Origin: Desulfuromonadales bacterium C00003107
GTDB taxonomy: Bacteria; Desulfobacterota; Desulfuromonadia; Desulfuromonadales; Syntrophotaleaceae
Direction: 5' to 3'
NCBI GenBank assembly: GCA_001751225.1
Contig: MAXT01000196.1
Coordinates: 1-9,100 of the forward strand
DNA length: 9,100 nucleotides
How positions within the stretch are numbered: the first letter of the stretch is position 1; every line of letters begins with the position of its first letter. The notes under the pieces were generated by a model, which saw only the letters and a list, made by a program, of their open reading frames with translations, was not told the DNA's origin and did no database searches. The translations under genes were made by a program, and so were the position numbers. Below, piece by piece: positions 1-7,202 of this stretch.

Positions 1-114
1 CTCCGTAAGCACAAACGCAAGAATTCTATACTTTATTTCCACAGCCTTGATATGAAAGCGGTGTTTTTTAAAATTTTGAGAAAGAAGACTTCTTTCCCCT
101 CTTTAACGCTTTAG
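1..114 (+). CDS. Possible 3' end of an upstream gene (partial)
   Basis: Frame 1 is open from the first base to a TAG at 112-114, giving 37 residues that end ...KKTSFPSLTL. The peptide is basic and hydrophobic and reads plausibly as a protein C-terminus (it includes the stretch ILYFHSLDM), but I do not recognise a family. If real, it would end about 110 bases before the chain-length gene on the same strand, fitting a continuing polysaccharide cluster. An open frame of this length in AT-rich DNA can occur by chance, so support is weak. Confidence 0.35.
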   Translation, partial: LRKHKRKNSILYFHSLDMKAVFFKILRKKTSFPSLTL

Positions 115-130
115 GCGAAGATTAGAACGA

Positions 131-159
131 TTGTGAATTTGCCCGATTTTTGCTATTAA
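131..159 (+). promoter_or_regulatory. Candidate sigma70 promoter upstream of the chain-length gene
   Basis: TTGTGA at 131-136 (4 of 6 to the -35 consensus) and TATTAA at 154-159 (4 of 6 to the -10 consensus) are separated by exactly 17 bases. A TG at 151-152 gives an extended -10 element. Transcription would begin near 165-167, leaving a leader of roughly 60 bases before the ATG at 226. This was found by eye in AT-rich DNA, where chance matches are common. Confidence 0.35.
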
Positions 160-225
160 CACTCTGGTCTATTTCGAGGAACTAGGCATGAAAAATTGAT
201 TAGTTGAAAAGGATTAGTGACAGCT

Positions 226-1365
226 ATGAACCACGATAAAACACAAAATTGCAACCCCAGCGATTACGTGCCCGAGGAAGATGAAATAAATCTTCTCGAT
301 CTTCTTCTTGTCCTCGCCAAGCACAAGAAGATGATCATCGGTACTTGTCTTGTCACCTTCGTACTGACTATTGGCGTCACCCTGCTTTTGCCCAATATTT
401 ATTCTGCCACGGCTCAAATTTTGCCTCCGGAAAATGAGTCGCCTTTCTATGTCAGCATGCTCAAAAGTCGCACCATTGCTGATGCAATTATCGAGAAGTT
501 TGACCTTTCTGAAGTTTATCGAAAAAAGTCCCAAAACCAAACTTATATGAGTCTTGATGGTCATGTAAGCTTCTCGGTGGGGAAAAAGGACGGCATTCTT
601 CAGATAGAGGTCGAGGACAAAGATCCAAAACGCGTTGCCGAGATGGCCAATGCCTATGTGGAGGAGTTGAGCAAGCTTTCCGACAAGGATCACCTTAACG
701 CCGTCGCTGCCCTGCGGCAGTTCCTGGAAGTCCGGTTGGAGGTTGTGAAGGAAGGCCTGGCTCAAACGGAACAGAAACTGCAGGCTTTTCAGGAAAAGAA
801 CAAAACCATTCGAATTGATGACCAGACCAAGGCGACGATTGAAGCAATTGCCAGACTAAAGGGCGAATTAGCCAGTAAAGAGATCGAATTGGGAGTGGCA
901 ATGCCCGCCCAGGAACAACAGACCGCCCAGGATGCTGTCTTGCGGGAAGGGTTCGAACAACTCAAAGCCCAGATAAGCGCATTGGAACAACCTCCGGTTG
1001 GGGGAAAAATTCCCGGCGATGTCACTTTGGTAACCTCTATTGGTCCGGGTCTGGGGCTTCAATACGCTGGGTTGCTTCGAAGTTTTCGCATGCAGGTGAC
1101 CTTATTTGAGCTTTTGTCCCGGCAGTATGAGGTGGCAAGAATTGAAGAGGTGAAAAATCCGCAGCGCATTCAAGTGCTCCAAACAGCCTACCCTCCGGCA
1201 ACGAAGAGTAGGCCTAAAAGAAGCCTGATTGTTCTGCTGGCCACTTTCTGCTCAGGGTTTTTGGCCATTTTTGCGGCTTTCTTTCGGGAATACATTACTT
1301 CCATGTCCAATGAAGATCGTGAGACATGGCAGCAGATCAAGGCGTATTTGAGATTTAGCCGCTAG
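226..1365 (+). CDS. Wzz/GNVR-family polysaccharide chain-length determinant
   Basis: This 379-residue inner-membrane polysaccharide co-polymerase is expected to set the chain length of an O-antigen or exopolysaccharide made by a Wzy-type polymerase. It has the family layout: a short cytoplasmic N-terminus (EINLLDLLLVL near residue 20), a first membrane segment at about 36-56, a large periplasmic region with a Gln/Glu/Lys-rich likely coiled coil at about 150-240, the proline-rich motif YPPATKSRPKR at 322-332, and a second membrane segment at about 333-353. There is no C-terminal Walker kinase domain, so it is not a fused BY-kinase. Two starts are possible: GTG 217 and ATG 226. The AAAGGA at 208-213 lies only 3 bases before the GTG but 12 before the ATG, so neither spacing is ideal; I prefer the ATG. 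The gene is visibly more AT-rich than the cys genes that follow. The family call is firm; the polymer it serves is unknown. Confidence 0.92.
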   Translation: MNHDKTQNCNPSDYVPEEDEINLLDLLLVLAKHKKMIIGTCLVTFVLTIGVTLLLPNIYSATAQILPPENESPFYVSMLKSRTIADAIIEKFDLSEVYRKKSQNQTYMSLDGHVSFSVGKKDGILQIEVEDKDPKRVAEMANAYVEELSKLSDKDHLNAVAALRQFLEVRLEVVKEGLAQTEQKLQAFQEKNKTIRIDDQTKATIEAIARLKGELASKEIELGVAMPAQEQQTAQDAVLREGFEQLKAQISALEQPPVGGKIPGDVTLVTSIGPGLGLQYAGLLRSFRMQVTLFELLSRQYEVARIEEVKNPQRIQVLQTAYPPATKSRPKRSLIVLLATFCSGFLAIFAAFFREYITSMSNEDRETWQQIKAYLRFSR

Positions 1366-1425
1366 ATCAAATTTCCGGCCCATTTGTCCTGTCATCGGCC
1401 GAGGCAAAATCAGGAAGAGTTTAAT

Positions 1426-2232
1426 ATGCAGTACGAGACGAAGCGACGTTCCATCCTTAAGGCGGTATCTTGGCGGACTTGGGCCACCATGACCACTGCT
1501 GCCATCGTCTATATGTTCACCGGGCGATTCACCCTGGCGATCACCATAGGTTGCCTGGAGGTGTTCGCCAAGATGGGGCTGTATTTTTTTCATGAGCGGC
1601 TCTGGCACCGGTTGCGCTACGGCAAGAAGGAGATTCCGGCTTTCGTGGTTTGGTTCACCGGCCTGCCGGCCTCGGGCAAAAAAGCCATTGGCGACGCAGT
1701 CTATCGCCAGCTGCAACAGGAGAACCTGCGGGTCGAACGCCTGGACAGCCGGGACGTGCGTCCCCTGTTTCCCAAAACCGGTTTTTCTCCTGACCAAGTC
1801 GATGCCCATATCAAACGCGCCGGCCACCTGGTGGCAATGCTGGAGAAGAACGGTGTCATCGTGGTCGCCTCCTTCGTCTCCCCCTATCGATCTAGCCGCC
1901 GCTTTGCCCGTCAGATGGCGAGAAACTTCGTCGAGGTCCATTTGAACAGCTGCGTTGAGGCCTGCGAGGGGCGCGACACCCAGGGTCACTACGCCCGCGC
2001 CCGGCGCGGAGAGTATCGCTACTTTCCCGGGGTGCATGTCGACTACGAAGCGCCGCAAAGCCCCGAGATCAGCATCGACGTCGATTCGCTGACCACCGAG
2101 CAGGCCGCCCAGCAGGTCGTCGATTATCTAAAAAAAGAAGTGATGAGCGGCAAACCGCGAACCGCTGCTGCACAGAAACCAGCGACCGCCGCCGCTACCC
2201 GTAACCACCTACAACCAGGAAGTACCTCATGA
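1426..2232 (+). CDS. DUF2061 membrane domain fused to a degenerate APS kinase (CysC-like) domain
   Basis: A 268-residue two-domain protein. Residues about 1-60 are a DUF2061-type module with two hydrophobic segments (about 21-33 and 35-55), from [19 protein letters not shown] onward. Residues about 70-238 follow the APS kinase fold, shown by [16 protein letters not shown], the [13 protein letters not shown] stretch and [14 protein letters not shown]. Several key sites are lost compared with the intact domain in the neighbouring CysNC. The P-loop Ser-Thr after GK is Lys-Ala (K86, A87). DGDNVR has become DSRDVR (107-112), losing the second Asp. The DRVEN segment that contributes to APS binding reads QVDAH (124-128). 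It may be a pseudoenzyme, a regulator or a membrane tether, or it may act on another nucleotide. The tail (about 240-268) is low-complexity Ala/Thr/Pro/Lys. ATG 1426 is chosen because AGGAAG at 1412-1417 sits 8 bases upstream; a TTG at 1384 would only add 14 unlike residues. Its stop overlaps the cysD start (ATGA). Confidence 0.88.
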   Translation: MQYETKRRSILKAVSWRTWATMTTAAIVYMFTGRFTLAITIGCLEVFAKMGLYFFHERLWHRLRYGKKEIPAFVVWFTGLPASGKKAIGDAVYRQLQQENLRVERLDSRDVRPLFPKTGFSPDQVDAHIKRAGHLVAMLEKNGVIVVASFVSPYRSSRRFARQMARNFVEVHLNSCVEACEGRDTQGHYARARRGEYRYFPGVHVDYEAPQSPEISIDVDSLTTEQAAQQVVDYLKKEVMSGKPRTAAAQKPATAAATRNHLQPGSTS

Positions 2233-3134
2233 AACTCAATAAGACCCATCTGCGCCAACTCGAGGCGGAGAGTATCCACATCATTCGCGAGGTGGCTGCT
2301 GAGTTTGAAAATCCGGTGATGCTCTATTCCATCGGCAAGGACTCCGCTGTCATGCTGCACCTAGCCCGTAAGGCCTTCTATCCGGCTAAGCCGCCCTTTC
2401 CGTTGATGCACGTCGATACCACCTGGAAGTTCCGCGAGATGATCGAGTTTCGCGCCCGCATGGCCCGCGAATACGGTTTTGACCTGCTCATCTACACCAA
2501 CCAGGACGGGGTCAAACGGGGGATCAGCCCCTTTACCCACGGTAGCGCCCTCTATACCGACGTGATGAAGACCGACGCTTTGAAGCAGGCGTTGGATAAA
2601 TACCGCTTTGATGCCGCCTTTGGCGGTGCCCGGCGGGACGAGGAGAAATCGAGGGCCAAGGAGCGGATCTTCTCCTTTCGCACCGACCAGCATCGATGGG
2701 ATCCCAAGAATCAGCGACCGGAACTATGGAACCTGTATAACGCCAAAGTTCGGCAAGGCGAGAGTATCCGTGCCTTTCCCATCTCCAACTGGACCGAACT
2801 CGATGTCTGGCAGTACATCTATCTGGAAAATATCCCCATTGTTCCTTTGTACTTTGCCAAGAAGCGGCCGGTGGTGGAGCGAGACGGCATGCTGATTCTG
2901 GCCGACGACGAAAGGCTTACGCTGCGCCCCGGCGAACAGATCGAAGAGCGGATGGTGCGCTTTCGCACCCTCGGCTGCTACCCGCTGACCGCCGCCGTCG
3001 AATCTAGCGCGGCCACCCTGCCGGAGATCATCCAGGAGATGCTGTTGACCCGCACCTCCGAGCGCCAGGGGCGGCTCATCGACTTCGACCAGGCCGGCTC
3101 TATGGAGAAGAAGAAGCAGGAAGGGTATTTCTGA
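2229..3134 (+). CDS. cysD: Sulfate adenylyltransferase subunit 2 (CysD)
   Basis: CysD is the catalytic subunit of ATP sulfurylase. With CysN it converts sulfate and ATP to adenosine 5'-phosphosulfate (APS) and pyrophosphate in the cytoplasm. The 301 residues match the usual length of about 300. The PP-loop reads [18 protein letters not shown] (33-50), and [20 protein letters not shown] and the TLGCYPLT segment near the C-terminus are typical of the family. AGGAAG at 2217-2222 lies 6 bases before the ATG. The start overlaps the preceding stop by four bases (ATGA), and the stop overlaps the cysNC start by one base (TGATG), so the three genes are probably translated together. No unusual residues were seen. 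Confidence 0.97.
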   Translation: MKLNKTHLRQLEAESIHIIREVAAEFENPVMLYSIGKDSAVMLHLARKAFYPAKPPFPLMHVDTTWKFREMIEFRARMAREYGFDLLIYTNQDGVKRGISPFTHGSALYTDVMKTDALKQALDKYRFDAAFGGARRDEEKSRAKERIFSFRTDQHRWDPKNQRPELWNLYNAKVRQGESIRAFPISNWTELDVWQYIYLENIPIVPLYFAKKRPVVERDGMLILADDERLTLRPGEQIEERMVRFRTLGCYPLTAAVESSAATLPEIIQEMLLTRTSERQGRLIDFDQAGSMEKKKQEGYF

Positions 3135-5020
3135 TGACTGCACAAACCGAACTGATCAGCAACGACATTCACGCCTATCTCAAAATGCAGGAAGAGAAGG
3201 GCATGCTGCGCTTCATTACCTGCGGCAGCGTCGACGATGGCAAGAGCACCCTTATCGGTCGCCTGTTGTGGGATTCTAAGCTTATCTACGAAGACCAGAT
3301 CGCCGCTCTTAGGGCCGACAGCAAGCGCTGCGGCACTCAAGGGGAAGAGATCGACTACGCCCTGCTGCTTGACGGCCTGCAGGCCGAGCGGGAGCAGGGC
3401 ATCACCATAGATGTCGCCTACCGTTTCTTCTCCACCGACAAGCGCAAGTTCATCGTCGCCGACACCCCGGGCCACGAGCAATACACTCGCAACATGGTTA
3501 CCGGCGCCTCTACCGCCGAGGTGGCGGTGATTCTCATCGACGCCCGCAAGGGGATACTCACCCAGACCAAACGCCACAGCTTCCTGGTCTCGCTGGTGGG
3601 TATTCGCAACGTGGTGCTGGCGGTCAATAAGATGGATCTGGTCGATTACAGCGCCAGCCGTTTTCAGGACATCATCGAAGAATATACCGCTTTCGCCGCC
3701 GAACTCGGTTTCGAGAAGATCTGCAGTATCCCCATCTCCGCCCTGAAGGGCGACAACATCACCAGTCGTAGCGCGAAAACCAGCTGGTACAAAGGACCGA
3801 CCCTGCTCGAATACCTCGAAACAGTGCAGGTGGCCGACCGGACCATCAACCAGCCTTTCCGTATGCCCGTGCAGTGGGTTAACCGGCCCGACCTCAATTT
3901 TCGCGGTTTTTGCGGCACCATCGCCTCCGGACGCATCGTTCCCGGTGATACGATCGTCGTGACCTCCTCTGGTCAAACCAGCCGGGTGGCGCGTATCGTC
4001 ACCATGGGGGGAGACCTGGAAGAAGCCAGTGCCGGTGATGCCGTCACCTTGACCCTGGAAGACGAAATCGACATCAGCCGAGGCGACCTGCTGGCTGCCG
4101 CTGATGACCGACCTGAGCATGCCGATCAGTTCGCTGCTCATGTGGTGTGGATGCACGAAGAGACCTTATTGCCAGGGCGCAGCTATCTGCTGAAAATCGG
4201 CACCGCCAGCTATCCAGCCCAGGTGACCGACCTGAAATACAGCGTCGATGTCAACACTCTGGAACACCATCCAGCCAAGAAACTTGATCTCAACGAAGTC
4301 GGTGTCTGTAATTTGAGTGTTGCCCAGCCGGTCTCCTTCGATCCTTATCTGAAAAATCGCTCCACCGGCGGCTTCATTCTCATCGACCGTTTCACCAACG
4401 CTACGGTCGGTGCTGGCATGATCAAATTTCCCCTGCGACGGGCCAGCAATATCCATTGGCAAGCCGTCGATATCGACAAAGCCAGCCGGGCCGCTCTCAA
4501 AGGCCAGAAGCCCCGCGTGCTCTGGTTTACCGGTCTGTCCGGTTCCGGTAAATCGACCATCGCCAACCTGGTGGAGAAGAAACTCCATTCCATGGGTAAG
4601 CATACCTACCTGCTCGATGGCGACAACGTCCGCCACGGGCTTAACCGCGACCTCGGCTTCACCGACGCCGACCGGGTGGAGAACATCCGCCGTATCGCCG
4701 AGACGGCCAAGCTCTTTGTCGATTCCGGGATGGTTGTGCTCACGTCTTTCATTTCCCCCTTCAAAAGCGAGCGGCAGATGGCCCGGGACATTTTGGAAAA
4801 AGATGAGTTCACAGAGATCTTTGTCAATACCCCCCTTGAAATCTGCGAACAACGGGATCCCAAGGGACTGTACAAGAAAGCCCGTTCCGGCCAGCTGAAG
4901 AACTTCACCGGCATCGATTCGGCCTACGAAGCGCCGGAAAGTCCCGAGATCGAAATCGACGGCTCCGAAATATCCGCTGAAGAATTGGCGGAACAGATTG
5001 TCAGGGAGTTGTTCGGCTAG
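3134..5020 (+). CDS. cysNC: Bifunctional sulfate adenylyltransferase GTPase subunit / APS kinase (CysNC)
   Basis: This 628-residue fusion activates sulfate to PAPS. The N-terminal part (about 1-440) is the CysN GTPase, an EF-Tu-like protein that drives ATP sulfurylase with CysD. It has GSVDDGKST (31-39, G1), [11 protein letters not shown] (110-120, G3), NKMD (165-168, G4) and a SALKGDN segment (G5), followed by the beta-barrel domains. The C-terminal part (about 457-628) is APS kinase, which phosphorylates APS to PAPS. It has an intact P-loop GLSGSGKST (467-475), [10 protein letters not shown] starting at D495, [21 protein letters not shown] and [12 protein letters not shown]. All expected catalytic motifs are present, in contrast to the CysC-like protein two genes upstream. 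The ATG overlaps the cysD stop by one base. The length is normal for CysNC fusions. Confidence 0.97.
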   Translation: MTAQTELISNDIHAYLKMQEEKGMLRFITCGSVDDGKSTLIGRLLWDSKLIYEDQIAALRADSKRCGTQGEEIDYALLLDGLQAEREQGITIDVAYRFFSTDKRKFIVADTPGHEQYTRNMVTGASTAEVAVILIDARKGILTQTKRHSFLVSLVGIRNVVLAVNKMDLVDYSASRFQDIIEEYTAFAAELGFEKICSIPISALKGDNITSRSAKTSWYKGPTLLEYLETVQVADRTINQPFRMPVQWVNRPDLNFRGFCGTIASGRIVPGDTIVVTSSGQTSRVARIVTMGGDLEEASAGDAVTLTLEDEIDISRGDLLAAADDRPEHADQFAAHVVWMHEETLLPGRSYLLKIGTASYPAQVTDLKYSVDVNTLEHHPAKKLDLNEVGVCNLSVAQPVSFDPYLKNRSTGGFILIDRFTNATVGAGMIKFPLRRASNIHWQAVDIDKASRAALKGQKPRVLWFTGLSGSGKSTIANLVEKKLHSMGKHTYLLDGDNVRHGLNRDLGFTDADRVENIRRIAETAKLFVDSGMVVLTSFISPFKSERQMARDILEKDEFTEIFVNTPLEICEQRDPKGLYKKARSGQLKNFTGIDSAYEAPESPEIEIDGSEISAEELAEQIVRELFG

Positions 5021-5060
5021 AGCCCGCTTTTAGTGTTTCGCCAGCAACTCGATCATCTCC

Positions 5061-5076
5061 AAAGGAATCCGTTTTG
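5061..5076 (+). promoter_or_regulatory. Ribosome binding site that sets a TTG start for cysQ
   Basis: AAAGGA at 5061-5066 stands 7 bases before TTG 5074-5076. No ATG or GTG with a comparable site lies nearby, and the protein aligns as a full-length CysQ from this TTG. A TTG start may lower expression relative to the upstream genes. Confidence 0.7.
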
Positions 5077-5835
5077 AATATTGAAATAGACAAAATCTGC
5101 GATATTGCCAGAGCGGCGGGCGCTGCCATCATGGACATCTATGAAGGCGACCACGCTGTTGAATTTAAGGACGACAAATCCCCTTTGACCGCTGCCGATA
5201 AGGCGGCTCACGCAGTTATAGTCGCTGGGCTTGAGGAACTGACACCGGACATTCCGATTCTCTCGGAAGAGGGCAGGGATATCCCCTATGAGCAGCGCAA
5301 GGCGTGGACCCGCTTCTGGTTGGTCGATCCTTTGGACGGCACCAAAGAGTTCATCAAGCGCAACGGCGAATTCACTGTCAACATCGCCTTGATCGAGGGG
5401 CGCCAGCCGGTGTTCGGCGTGATCTATGTACCGGTGCAAGACACGCTCTACTGGGGCGGTAAAGGGCAGGGCGCCTTCATGCAGGAAGGGCAGGGCCAAC
5501 CGCAGTCTATTTGTGTCCGGGAACCCGATCCGTCCAAGGGCCTGACCGTGGTGATGAGTCGTTCTCATCCGTCACCGGAACTGGCGGAATACCTCAAAAC
5601 CATCAACGTAGCTGATGCGCTTTCTATTGGCAGTTCTCTCAAACTTTGTGCTGTAGCCGAAGGGCGCGCTGATCTCTATCCCCGGTTGGGGCCGACGATG
5701 GAATGGGATACTGGCGCAGGGCAGGCGGTGGTTGAGGGAGCTGGAGGAGAGCTCAAGACCCCAAAAAAATTAATGTTGGTTTATAATAAGGAAAACCTAC
5801 TGAACCCACATTTCATTGTAAAAGGCTTAGGCTAG
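5074..5835 (+). CDS. cysQ: 3'(2'),5'-bisphosphate nucleotidase (CysQ)
   Basis: CysQ hydrolyses 3'-phosphoadenosine 5'-phosphate (PAP), left after PAPS donates its sulfate, to AMP and phosphate. It belongs to the lithium-sensitive, magnesium-dependent inositol monophosphatase superfamily. The 253 residues match the usual length of about 245-260. Visible motifs are DDKSPLTAAD (33-42), the Glu pair in LSEEGRD (63-69), the metal-binding DPLDGTKEF (85-93), and EWDTGAGQAVVEGAGG with D212 near the C-terminus. It starts at TTG 5074, supported by AAAGGA 7 bases upstream. It follows cysNC by 53 bases with no visible terminator, so co-transcription is likely. In this setting it would clear PAP produced by a sulfotransferase, since PAP inhibits those enzymes. 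Confidence 0.95.
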   Translation: MNIEIDKICDIARAAGAAIMDIYEGDHAVEFKDDKSPLTAADKAAHAVIVAGLEELTPDIPILSEEGRDIPYEQRKAWTRFWLVDPLDGTKEFIKRNGEFTVNIALIEGRQPVFGVIYVPVQDTLYWGGKGQGAFMQEGQGQPQSICVREPDPSKGLTVVMSRSHPSPELAEYLKTINVADALSIGSSLKLCAVAEGRADLYPRLGPTMEWDTGAGQAVVEGAGGELKTPKKLMLVYNKENLLNPHFIVKGLG

Positions 5836-5866
5836 TGGTTGCTGACCGCATACCACTTGCACTGCA

Positions 5867-5874
5867 ATGAACTT
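5867..5874 (+). repeat. Left copy of the 8-bp target site duplication (ATGAACTT)
   Basis: ATGAACTT directly precedes the left terminal inverted repeat and is repeated exactly at 7193-7200 directly after the right one. The match does not extend beyond 8 bases on either side. An 8-9 bp duplication is typical of IS256-family insertion. Confidence 0.93.
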
Positions 5875-5899
5875 GAGCCTGTAAAATCCTTTGTGTAAA
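5875..5899 (+). repeat. Left terminal inverted repeat of the IS256-family element
   Basis: The sequence begins GAGCCTGTAAAA and ends TTTGTGTAAA. Against the reverse complement of 7168-7192 it matches at 18 of 25 positions, with two conserved blocks (CCTGTAAA and TTGTGTAAA) around a diverged centre. Confidence 0.88.
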
Positions 5900-5939
5900 T
5901 GTCATAGTCGGTTACAACAGGTAACCATTGGAGGAACCG

Positions 5940-7153
5940 ATGGACATACCCGACAACCTGCTCGATGCCCTGATGAAGGATTACCAGAATCCTGAAGACC
6001 TCATCGGGAGAACCGGGCTTCTGAAGCAACTGACCAAAAAACTGCTGGAGTGAGCCATGTAGGCCGAGATAACTGACCACCTTGGCTAGGAGAAGAATCC
6101 TTAGTCCAAAAAGCAGACTAGCAACGCCCGCAATGGCAGCTACAAAAAGCGCGTCAAAGGGGAATTCGGCAATCTTGATATCGCCGTTCCCCGCGACCGT
6201 GATTCCACTTTCGAGCCGGTGATTCTCCCCAAAGGTTAGAACGGTTTTGCCGGTTTCGATGACAAGATCATCGTTCTGTACGCTCGCGACATGAAAGCCC
6301 GCGATATCCAGGCCCATCTTGAAGAGATCTATGGTGTCGAGGTGTCACCGGCGTTGGTCTCTCAAGTGACACAGACCGTCCAGGAAGAGATCACGCTCTG
6401 GTAAAACCGGCCGCTGGCCGAAGTCTATCCCATCGTTTATCTCGACCCATCTGCGTCAAGGTACGTCAGGATGGCCGGGTCATCAACAAGGCCGTTTATC
6501 TGGCCAACGGCGTCAATCTCAATGGTCTCAAGGAATGCCTTGGTATGTGGACTGCCGAAACCGAGGGAGCCAAGTTCTGGCTACAGGTGGTGACCGTGTT
6601 GAAGAACCGTGGGGTGAAGGATATCTTCATTGCCTGTGTCGATTGGCTGAAGGGTTTTCCCAAAGCCATCGAGTCGATCTTCCCGGACACCCAGATTCAG
6701 TTCTGTTTTGTCCCCATGGTGTGCCACAGCCTGAACTACGTTTCGTGGAAGCAACGCAAAGAGTTCGCAGCCGACCTGAAGTCCATCTATCAGGCCCCAA
6801 CGATTGAGCTGGCCGAGATTCACCTGGAGCAGTTTGAGGCCAAGTGGAATGATAGCCATCCGACCATAGGTCGATCCTTGCGGCGCAATTGGGAAAGTAT
6901 CACGCCACCGTTTTTCTGTCCGCCGGAAATCCGTAAGGCGATCTACACGACCAAAGCCACCGAATCGGTGAGCATGTTGTTGCGCAAGGTCACGAAAAAT
7001 CGAGGAAAGTTCCCCAACGACAAATCAATGATCAAGCTGGTCTACCTAGAGCTGAAGAACATCTCGAAAAAGTGGACGATGCCGATCCGTAACTGGAAAG
7101 TGGCCCTGAAACAATTTGCGATTTTTTTTGAAGACCGAATGCCGATACTCTGA
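5940..7153 (+). pseudogene. Decayed IS256-family transposase (six stops, one frameshift)
   Basis: The reading runs from ATG 5940, behind GGAGG at 5930-5934, to TGA 7151-7153. Adding one missing base gives exactly 405 codons, the normal length for an IS256 transposase. Family landmarks in order include DHLG (around 6075), [92 protein letters not shown] and SKKWTMPIRNW. In-frame stops occur at 6051 (TGA), 6060, 6087, 6102 and 6237 (all TAG) and 6402 (TAA). A single-base loss near 6447 shifts the frame: GACCCATCTGCGTC apparently derives from codons for D-A-I-C-V. The three DDE residues are still readable (D at 6444, D at 6641, E at 6962). Other usually conserved sites have changed, such as VDG to VDW. 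The longest intact piece, 6545-7153, encodes only the C-terminal half, so no active transposase is expected. Confidence 0.93.
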
Positions 7154-7167
7154 CCGACGACAGGCTG

Positions 7168-7192
7168 TTTACACAATATTCTTTACAGGGCC
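7168..7192 (-). repeat. Right terminal inverted repeat of the IS256-family element
   Basis: Read on the minus strand it begins GGCCCTGTAAAG and ends ATTGTGTAAA, pairing with 5875-5899 at 18 of 25 positions. It lies 14 bases past the transposase stop and directly abuts the right copy of the target duplication. Confidence 0.88.
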
Positions 7193-7200
7193 ATGAACTT
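7193..7200 (+). repeat. Right copy of the 8-bp target site duplication (ATGAACTT)
   Basis: Identical to 5867-5874. It ends two bases before the flippase ATG at 7203. The ATG inside the duplication (7193) is out of frame with the flippase, and the TGA at 7194-7196 closes the flippase frame upstream. Confidence 0.93.
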
Positions 7201-7202
7201 TT

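Larger units (their letters stand above)
5875..7192 (+). mobile_element. Complete but inactive IS256-family insertion sequence (1318 bp)
   Basis: The element is bounded by imperfect terminal inverted repeats and a perfect 8-bp direct repeat, and it carries one decayed IS256 (Mutator-type) transposase in the + direction. The 1318-bp length is normal for the family. It sits between cysQ and the flippase gene; excising it with one copy of the duplication would leave these genes about 41 bases apart. The insertion therefore interrupts what was probably one operon. The ends could still be moved in trans by a related transposase, though this cannot be judged from sequence alone. Confidence 0.93.

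Noticed and set aside
80..96. 17-base palindrome GAAAGAAG-A-CTTCTTTC
   Set aside because: The arms meet around a single base and cannot fold as a normal hairpin without losing pairs. No T-tract follows, and it falls within a purine/pyrimidine-rich stretch where chance symmetry is likely.
188..199. Three-codon frame ATG AAA AAT TGA ahead of the chain-length gene, with GAGGA upstream
   Set aside because: Too short to judge. No attenuator-like hairpins or codon runs accompany it, so a leader peptide is not supported.
1384..1425. TTG 1384 as an upstream start for the DUF2061 protein
   Set aside because: The 14 added residues are unlike the domain, no binding site serves the TTG, and ATG 1426 has AGGAAG at good spacing.
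1252..2058. Minus-strand open frame (268 codons) opposite the DUF2061-CysC-like gene
   Set aside because: Antisense shadow; the plus-strand frame carries recognisable domains throughout.
2978..4156. Long minus-strand open frame (392 codons) opposite cysD and cysNC
   Set aside because: It lies entirely antisense to strongly conserved coding sequence, has no family resemblance, and is the kind of mirror frame expected in GC-rich genes.
4166..4852. Minus-strand open frame (228 codons) opposite the CysN-CysC junction
   Set aside because: Antisense shadow of cysNC with no recognisable domain or supported start.
5021..5073. Possible terminator between cysNC and cysQ
   Set aside because: No GC-rich stem followed by a T-tract is present in the 53 bases.
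5940..6402. Stop-codon reassignment or readthrough as an explanation for the stops in the transposase
   Set aside because: Both TAG and TGA as well as TAA occur in frame, a frameshift is also present, and neighbouring genes end normally at TAG and TGA. Plain decay explains all of this.
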